Shown here: piece by piece, positions 41,735 through 46,108 of the stretch
How the letters are laid out: each line of letters starts with the position of its first letter
How positions within the stretch are numbered: position 1 is the first letter of the stretch
NCBI GenBank assembly: GCA_934086255.1
Contig: CAKOIB010000001.1
Location: 1 to 46,108 of the forward strand
DNA: 46,108 nt
Direction: 5' to 3'
Source: an uncultured Bacilli bacterium
GTDB lineage: Bacteria > Bacillota_I > Bacilli_A > RF39 > UBA660
Position numbers and translations under genes: made by a program
Notes under the pieces: generated by a model
What the model was told of the DNA's origin: nothing
Databases searched by the model: none
The model's input: the letters and a program-made list of their open reading frames with translations, nothing else

Positions 41735-41763
41735 TTGAAGCAAAAATAAAAAAACGATATACT
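41735..41763 (+). promoter_or_regulatory. Sigma-A-type promoter
   Basis: TTGAAG (41735-41740), 17-bp spacer, TATACT (41758-41763). Confidence 0.65.
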
Positions 41764-41786
41764 ATATATAGTCGTGGAGGTAAAAT

Positions 41787-42563
41787 ATGGAACAATACTA
41801 TGTAATATTAAATAATAAAGAATATGAATTACCCCTTATGGTAATAGGACTAAATCAAGATGTATTAAACAAATACAAACTAATAAAAGATAATAAAAAT
41901 TACTTAGACATAGAAAGAATGGAAAAAGAACAAAAACTAGATGAACTAAGAGAAATAGAATACCAATGCACTATGAACATTCAACAAATAGCAATAGAGT
42001 CTCAAGGACAAATCGCAGAAAAATGGAACAAAATAACACCAAAATTAAACTTTCTAGATGATATGGTTAAAATACACATACAAAAACAAGAACAAGCAAA
42101 AGCATTTGAAAAAATAAAAACAAGTATGCAAATGTCCTTAGAGTTTAAAAATGAAATAAAGAATCAAGAACTACTCGAAGAACCACACTACGTTCAAATC
42201 GAAGGCATTGATTATGAACTACCAATGTCAATTATGGCAACAAATAGCGAAGTATTCAATCAATATACTAAAGAAGAAAACAACAAAGTATATCTAGATA
42301 TAGAAAAAATGATTCAAGAAGATAAAAAAGAACAATTAAAAAGTATTACAAAAGAACTAGGAAAAATGACTATATCATACCTAAATGAAGAAGGAGTAAA
42401 TACTAAAGACATAAGTACTAATTTAAAAAGCATGGAGGCAATGACTAATATATACTTTAACAAACAAGAAAAAGAAAAAGCATACGAAAAAATAAAAGAA
42501 AGTATGAAACTATCACTAGAACTTCAAAAAGAATTACAAGAACATCAAAATATTACAAAATAA
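41787..42563 (+). CDS. Soluble protein made of two homologous ~120-residue repeats, unknown function
   Basis: 258 residues. Residues ~3-127 and ~134-255 align end to end: YYVILNNKEYELPLMVIG vs HYVQIEGIDYELPMSIMA, then NKNYLDIERM vs NKVYLDIEKM, then EQAKAFEKIKTSMQMSLEFKNEI vs EKAYEKIKESMKLSLELQKEL. Each unit has an N-terminal beta hairpin-like segment and a long helical part. No known family is recognised; an intragenic duplication is certain. Own promoter, SD GGAGG, own terminator, so it is a monocistronic unit just before the str operon. Confidence 0.75.
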   Translation: MEQYYVILNNKEYELPLMVIGLNQDVLNKYKLIKDNKNYLDIERMEKEQKLDELREIEYQCTMNIQQIAIESQGQIAEKWNKITPKLNFLDDMVKIHIQKQEQAKAFEKIKTSMQMSLEFKNEIKNQELLEEPHYVQIEGIDYELPMSIMATNSEVFNQYTKEENNKVYLDIEKMIQEDKKEQLKSITKELGKMTISYLNEEGVNTKDISTNLKSMEAMTNIYFNKQEKEKAYEKIKESMKLSLELQKELQEHQNITK

Positions 42564-42570
42564 AGAATCA

Positions 42571-42596
42571 AAAGATGAGTCAACATCATCTTTTTT
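42571..42596 (+). terminator. Intrinsic terminator before str operon
   Basis: AAAGATGA (42571-42578) pairs with TCATCTTT (42586-42593), loop GTCAACA, then T-tract. Confidence 0.82.
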
Positions 42597-42672
42597 GTTA
42601 ATAACTAATAAAAATTGCATATTATAATAAAGGAAAATAATTGTAAAAACACTTAAAAGTATTAAAAAACAA

Positions 42673-42701
42673 TTGACAAACACAAAATAACATGATATAT
42701 T
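42673..42701 (+). promoter_or_regulatory. Strong promoter of str operon
   Basis: TTGACA (42673-42678), 17-bp spacer, TATATT (42696-42701), with TGA extension (42693-42695). Confidence 0.88.
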
Positions 42702-42721
42702 AGCAATGTTTGAATTTGATT

Positions 42722-42780
42722 GGGTTTATTCTATAAACCTAATAAAAATTAAAGAAAATGATACACCTGGATATGTGTGT
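42722..42780 (+). promoter_or_regulatory. Structured rpsL leader
   Basis: Hairpin GGTTTAT/ATAAACC (42723-42729/42733-42739), then a weaker ACAC/GTGT stem (42763-42766/42775-42778) just before the SD. It may be a ribosomal-protein autoregulatory leader; the rest of 42597-42672 shows nothing clear. Confidence 0.4.
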
Positions 42781-42794
42781 AGAAAGGAGAAGTT

Positions 42795-43205
42795 ATGCCA
42801 ACAATTAATCAATTAGTTAGAAAAAACAGAAAAGACAAAACAAGAAAATCAAAATCTCCAGTATTAGGAGTAAGAATGAATACTTTACAAAAGAAAGCTA
42901 CAGAAGTACCATCACCACAAAAACGTGGAGTATGTATTCGTGTAGGAACTAAAACACCAAAGAAACCAAACTCAGCATTAAGAAAATATGCTCGTGTTAG
43001 ATTATCTAATGGTAAAGAAGTAGATGCTTACATACCTGGAGAAGGACACAACTTACAAGAACATAGTGTTGTATTAATTCGTGGTGGACGTGTAAAAGAC
43101 TTAATCGGGGTTAGATACCATATCGTTCGTGGAACAATGGATACTCAAGGAGTTAAAGATCGTAAACAAGCACGTTCTAAATACGGAACTAAAAGAGGAA
43201 AATAA
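42795..43205 (+). CDS. rpsL: 30S ribosomal protein uS12
   Basis: 136 residues, full length; decoding-centre protein. TPTKKPNS-type loop is TKTPKKPNSALRK with the streptomycin-contacting Lys, and the second loop is YIPGEGHNLQEHSVVLIRGGRVKDLIGVRYHIVRG. The second loop normally reads KDLPGVRYH; here Ile104 (codon ATC) replaces the near-universal Pro, a position where mutants alter streptomycin response and accuracy in other bacteria. SD AAAGGAGA before ATG 42795. First gene of the str operon rpsL-rpsG-fusA-tuf. Confidence 0.97.
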   Translation: MPTINQLVRKNRKDKTRKSKSPVLGVRMNTLQKKATEVPSPQKRGVCIRVGTKTPKKPNSALRKYARVRLSNGKEVDAYIPGEGHNLQEHSVVLIRGGRVKDLIGVRYHIVRGTMDTQGVKDRKQARSKYGTKRGK

Positions 43206-43239
43206 AAAGAATTAACAAAATAGTAAAGGAGGAATAAAA

Positions 43240-43707
43240 ATGCGTAAAAGACGTGCAGTTAAAAGAGACGTTTTACCAGATCCAATATACAAATCAAAAG
43301 TTGTTACTAAATTAATCAACTCTATGATGTTAGATGGTAAAAAAGGAAAAGCACAAACAATCTTATATGATGCATTTGACATGATTAAAGAAAAAACTGG
43401 AAAAGATCCAATGGAAGTATTTAATCAAGCATTAGAAAATATAAAACCAGCTTTAGAAGTTAAATCACGCCGCGTTGGTGGTTCAAACTATCAAGTACCA
43501 ATCGAAGTATCTGAAGAAAGATCACAAACTTTAGGACTAAGATGGTTAACAAATTATGCAAGACTAAGAGGAGGCCACGGAATGGCTGAAAACTTAGCTA
43601 ACGAAATAATTGATGCTTCAAACGGAACAGGAGCTTCAGTTAAGAAACGCGAAGATACTCATAGAATGGCTGAAGCTAATAAGGCATTTGCTCACTATAG
43701 ATGGTAG
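43240..43707 (+). CDS. rpsG: 30S ribosomal protein uS7
   Basis: 155 residues, full length. Starts with MRKRRAVKRDVLPDPIYKS and includes NSMMLDGKKGKAQTILYDAFD, VKSRRVGGSNYQVPIEV, LGLRWLTNYARLRG and the ending KREDTHRMAEANKAFAHYRW. Assembles the 30S head by binding 16S rRNA. SD AAAGGAGG before ATG 43240; fusA begins 10 bases downstream. Confidence 0.97.
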   Translation: MRKRRAVKRDVLPDPIYKSKVVTKLINSMMLDGKKGKAQTILYDAFDMIKEKTGKDPMEVFNQALENIKPALEVKSRRVGGSNYQVPIEVSEERSQTLGLRWLTNYARLRGGHGMAENLANEIIDASNGTGASVKKREDTHRMAEANKAFAHYRW

Positions 43708-43717
43708 GGAGGATACA

Positions 43718-45787
43718 ATGGCTAGAGGAACAAGTTTAGATAAAACAAGAAACTTTGGTATAATGGCACATATCGATGCCGGAAAAACAACAGCTACAGA
43801 ACGTATCTTATACCATACGAAAAAAATCCATAAAATTGGTGAAACTCATGATGGAGCTTCTCAAATGGACTGGATGGAACAAGAAAAAGAACGTGGAATT
43901 ACAATAACAAGTGCAGCAACAACAGCATTCTGGAAAGGATATAGATACAATATCATCGATACTCCAGGACACGTAGACTTCACAGTAGAAGTACAACGTA
44001 GCTTAAGAGTACTAGATGGTGCAGTACTATTACTAGATTCAAATGCCGGAGTTGAACCACAAAGTGAAACTGTTTGGAGACAAGCAAATGAATACCACGT
44101 ACCAAGAATTATCTTCTCAAATAAAATGGATAAACTTGGAGCAGACTTCTACATGAGTTTACAAAGTGTAAAAGATCGTCTAGGAGCAAACACTGCTGCT
44201 ATTGAACTTCCAATCGGAGCAGAATCAGACTTCAACGGAGTAATAGATCTTATCACTAGAAAAGCTTATCATTTCGATGGAAATGCTGATGAAAACTATA
44301 CTGAAATAGAAATACCAGCAGACATGACTGATAAAGTAGAAGAATATAGAACAGCTCTACTTGAAGCAATCGCAGAATTCGATGATGAACTAATGGAAAA
44401 ATACCTTGAAGGAGAAGAAGTTTCTATTGAATTAATCAAAAAAGCAATAAGAAACGGAGTACTACAAGCTAAATTCTTCCCATTCATGTGTGGTACAGCA
44501 TTAGGAAACAAAGGAGTTAAATTATTACTAGATGCAATAATTGACTACTTACCATCACCGCTTGATATTCCATCAGTAAAAGGAACTAACCTAAAAGGAG
44601 AACCTGATGAAAGACATCCATCAGATTCAGAACCATTTAGTGCCTTAGCATTTAAAGTAATGACAGACCCATTCGTTGGACGTTTAACATTCTTTAGAGT
44701 TTACTCAGGACATCTATCAAGTGGATCATATGTACTAAACAGTACAAAAGATGCAAAAGAAAGAGTAGGACGTATTCTACAAATGCATGCTAATGATAGA
44801 ACTGAAATATCTGAAGTATATGCCGGTGATATCGCTGCAGCAGTAGGATTAAAAAATACAACAACTGGAGATACTTTATGTGATGAAAAGAAACCAATTA
44901 TTCTTGAATCAATCGAAGTACCAGATCCAGTAATCGAACTTGCTATTGAACCAAAATCAAAAGCAGACCAAGATAAAATGGCAATCGCTCTTCAAAAACT
45001 AGCAGAAGAAGATCCAACTTTCAGAGTACATACTGATACTGAAACTGGACAAACTATCATTGCTGGTATCGGAGAACTTCACTTAGACGTATTAGTAGAT
45101 CGTATGAGAAGAGAATTCCACGTTGAAGCAAATGTTGGTAAACCTCAAGTAGCATACAGAGAAACAATTACACAAACAGGTGAATGTGAAGGTAAATACA
45201 TTAAACAATCTGGTGGACGTGGACAATACGGACATGTATGGATTAAATTCGAACCAAATCCAGATAAAGGATACGAATTCGTTGATGCTATCGTTGGTGG
45301 TGTAGTACCAAGAGAATACATTCCAGTAACTGATAAAGGTCTACAAGATGCACTACAAACTGGTGTATTAGCGGGATACCCAATGATCGATGTAAAAGCA
45401 ACATTATTCGATGGTTCATACCATGATGTCGATTCATCAGAAATGGCATTCAAAATTGCAGCATCAATGGCTTTAAAAGAAGCTAAAAACAAATGTAAAC
45501 CTGTAATTCTTGAACCAATCATGAAAGTAGACATCGTTGTACCAGAAGAATATCTAGGAAATGTAATGGGAGACATCACTGCAAGACGTGGTAAACCATT
45601 ATCGCAAGAATCACGTGGAAATGCAATCGCATTCGAAGCAATGGTTCCACTATCAGAAATGTTTGGATATGCAACAAGCATTAGATCAAACACACAAGGA
45701 AGAGGAACTTTCCAAATGATCCCAGATCATTATGAAGAAGTGCCAAAAAATATTGCCGAAGAAATAATTAAAAAAAGCGGTAATTAA
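43718..45787 (+). CDS. fusA: Elongation factor G
   Basis: 689 residues. Translocation GTPase. G1 AHIDAGKTTATERI, G2 ITITSAATT region (EKERGITITSAA), G3 DTPGHVDF, G4 NKMDKLGA, then domains II-V including GELHLDVLVDRM and SGGRGQYGHVWI. All GTPase residues intact. The correct start is ATG 43718 with SD GGGAGG; the frame is open further upstream but that part lies within rpsG. Confidence 0.97.
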   Translation: MARGTSLDKTRNFGIMAHIDAGKTTATERILYHTKKIHKIGETHDGASQMDWMEQEKERGITITSAATTAFWKGYRYNIIDTPGHVDFTVEVQRSLRVLDGAVLLLDSNAGVEPQSETVWRQANEYHVPRIIFSNKMDKLGADFYMSLQSVKDRLGANTAAIELPIGAESDFNGVIDLITRKAYHFDGNADENYTEIEIPADMTDKVEEYRTALLEAIAEFDDELMEKYLEGEEVSIELIKKAIRNGVLQAKFFPFMCGTALGNKGVKLLLDAIIDYLPSPLDIPSVKGTNLKGEPDERHPSDSEPFSALAFKVMTDPFVGRLTFFRVYSGHLSSGSYVLNSTKDAKERVGRILQMHANDRTEISEVYAGDIAAAVGLKNTTTGDTLCDEKKPIILESIEVPDPVIELAIEPKSKADQDKMAIALQKLAEEDPTFRVHTDTETGQTIIAGIGELHLDVLVDRMRREFHVEANVGKPQVAYRETITQTGECEGKYIKQSGGRGQYGHVWIKFEPNPDKGYEFVDAIVGGVVPREYIPVTDKGLQDALQTGVLAGYPMIDVKATLFDGSYHDVDSSEMAFKIAASMALKEAKNKCKPVILEPIMKVDIVVPEEYLGNVMGDITARRGKPLSQESRGNAIAFEAMVPLSEMFGYATSIRSNTQGRGTFQMIPDHYEEVPKNIAEEIIKKSGN

Positions 45788-45805
45788 TAAAAAAATAGGT
45801 CAAAA

Positions 45806-45843
45806 CAGTTGAAAAATTTTCAATTGTTAGATACAATTATAAT
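45806..45843 (+). promoter_or_regulatory. Hairpin and -10-like element before tuf
   Basis: CAGTTGAA/TTCAATTG (45806-45813/45819-45826, one G-T pair) forms a hairpin without a T-tract. TATAAT lies at 45838-45843 with no good -35, so tuf may have a secondary promoter as well as read-through from fusA. Confidence 0.4.
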
Positions 45844-45869
45844 GTAATTTCAAAAAGGAGGAAAAAATT

Positions 45870-46108
45870 ATGGCAAAAGAAAAATTTAACCGTAGTAAAC
45901 CACACGTTAACATTGGTACAATTGGTCACGTAGACCACGGTAAAACTACATTAACTGCTGCTATTACAAGTGTATTAGCAAAAAAAGGTGGAGCACAATT
46001 CGTTGATTATGCAAATATCGATAAAGCTCCAGAAGAAAGAGAAAGAGGTATTACAATTAATACTGCTCACGTTGAGTATGAAACTGACAAACGTCACTAT
46101 GCTCACGT
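45870..46108 (+). CDS. tuf: Elongation factor Tu, N-terminal part (3' end outside window)
   Basis: The first 79 residues are present. The sequence MAKEKFNRSKPHVNIGTIGHVDHGKTTLTAAI carries the G1 P-loop (GHVDHGKTT), and EERERGITINTAHVEYET is the switch I region, so identity is clear. EF-Tu delivers aminoacyl-tRNA to the ribosome. ATG 45870 follows SD AAAGGAGG. The gene runs off the window end. Confidence 0.97.
   Translation, partial: MAKEKFNRSKPHVNIGTIGHVDHGKTTLTAAITSVLAKKGGAQFVDYANIDKAPEERERGITINTAHVEYETDKRHYAH

Noticed and set aside
43610..43717. N-terminal extension of EF-G into rpsG
   Set aside because: ATG 43718 has a good SD and gives the standard EF-G N-terminus; the upstream frame is rpsG coding sequence out of frame.
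222..45693. Many minus-strand open frames, some over 200 codons (such as 3590-4297 and 25186-25893)
   Set aside because: They are antisense shadows of strong + strand genes, with Leu/Ile/Phe/Ser-rich low-complexity translations and no recognisable domains or SDs.
1..46108. tRNA, rRNA, CRISPR, insertion sequence or prophage content
   Set aside because: No cloverleaf, rRNA-like segment, repeat-spacer array, transposase or integrase motif was found.

Overview
The window is a gene-dense, very AT-rich bacterial chromosome segment. Every credible gene lies on the + strand. Promoters are sigma-A-like with frequent extended -10 (TGN) elements, and U-tailed hairpin terminators and two T-box leaders are present. 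Gene content points to a Bacillota/Bacilli-type organism from a low-GC, reduced-genome branch (RF39/Erysipelotrichia-like is my inference, not proven). It has a Gram-positive envelope (MurA, TagO-like enzyme, Mbl, Lgt). It also carries sporulation genes: the end of CotE, a SpoIIQ-like LytM protein and a SigH-like sigma factor.

Layout. 1-5650: end of cotE, a lipoprotein, dus, rpiB, a DUF1146-like protein, spoIIQ-like, mbl and tagO. 5690-8041: an unusual agr-like peptide-signalling cassette. 8143-15330: csp, hpf, a membrane-anchored protein, folD, uvrB, a DUF1287 protein, an HD hydrolase and pssA. 15400-18860: two large lineage-type surface proteins. 18915-24865: a HAD phosphatase, murA, rpmE, T-box-lysS, a hypothetical and a membrane transporter. 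24953-32506: clpC, gltX, cysS, a YugP-like protease, mrnC, rlmB and sigH, a contracted version of the Bacillus ctsR-clpC...gltX-cysS-mrnC-rlmB-sigH region. 32583-38309: two lineage proteins, uvrA, lgt, trxB and a 34-residue membrane peptide. 38314-42563: T-box-valS, a membrane protein and a duplicated-domain protein. 42673-46108: the str operon (rpsL, rpsG, fusA, start of tuf).

The most novel candidate is 5690-8041. It has helically phased A-tracts, a six-TM protein that looks like the sensor half of an AgrC receptor with no kinase domain, and a 29-residue peptide without cysteine. The peptide's N-terminus lines up position by position with the serine-lactone peptide of Staphylococcus intermedius. 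Then come a short AgrB-like protease with the His-x6-Cys pair, an 83-residue HTH protein, and a LytTR regulator whose receiver-like half lacks the phosphoacceptor Asp. Loss of both kinase and phosphoacceptor in one operon suggests an agr-type circuit that does not work by phosphorelay.

Secondary points are an S12 (rpsL) with Ile at the near-universal Pro of the KDLPG loop, a thioredoxin-reductase-like protein lacking the NADPH-specific HRRxxxR motif, and active-site substitutions in the SpoIIQ-like and DUF1287 proteins. There are also a possible pseudokinase-like protein next to a tail-anchored partner, and a CtsR-like tandem site before hpf but none before clpC. No rRNA, tRNA, insertion sequence, prophage or CRISPR array was seen.
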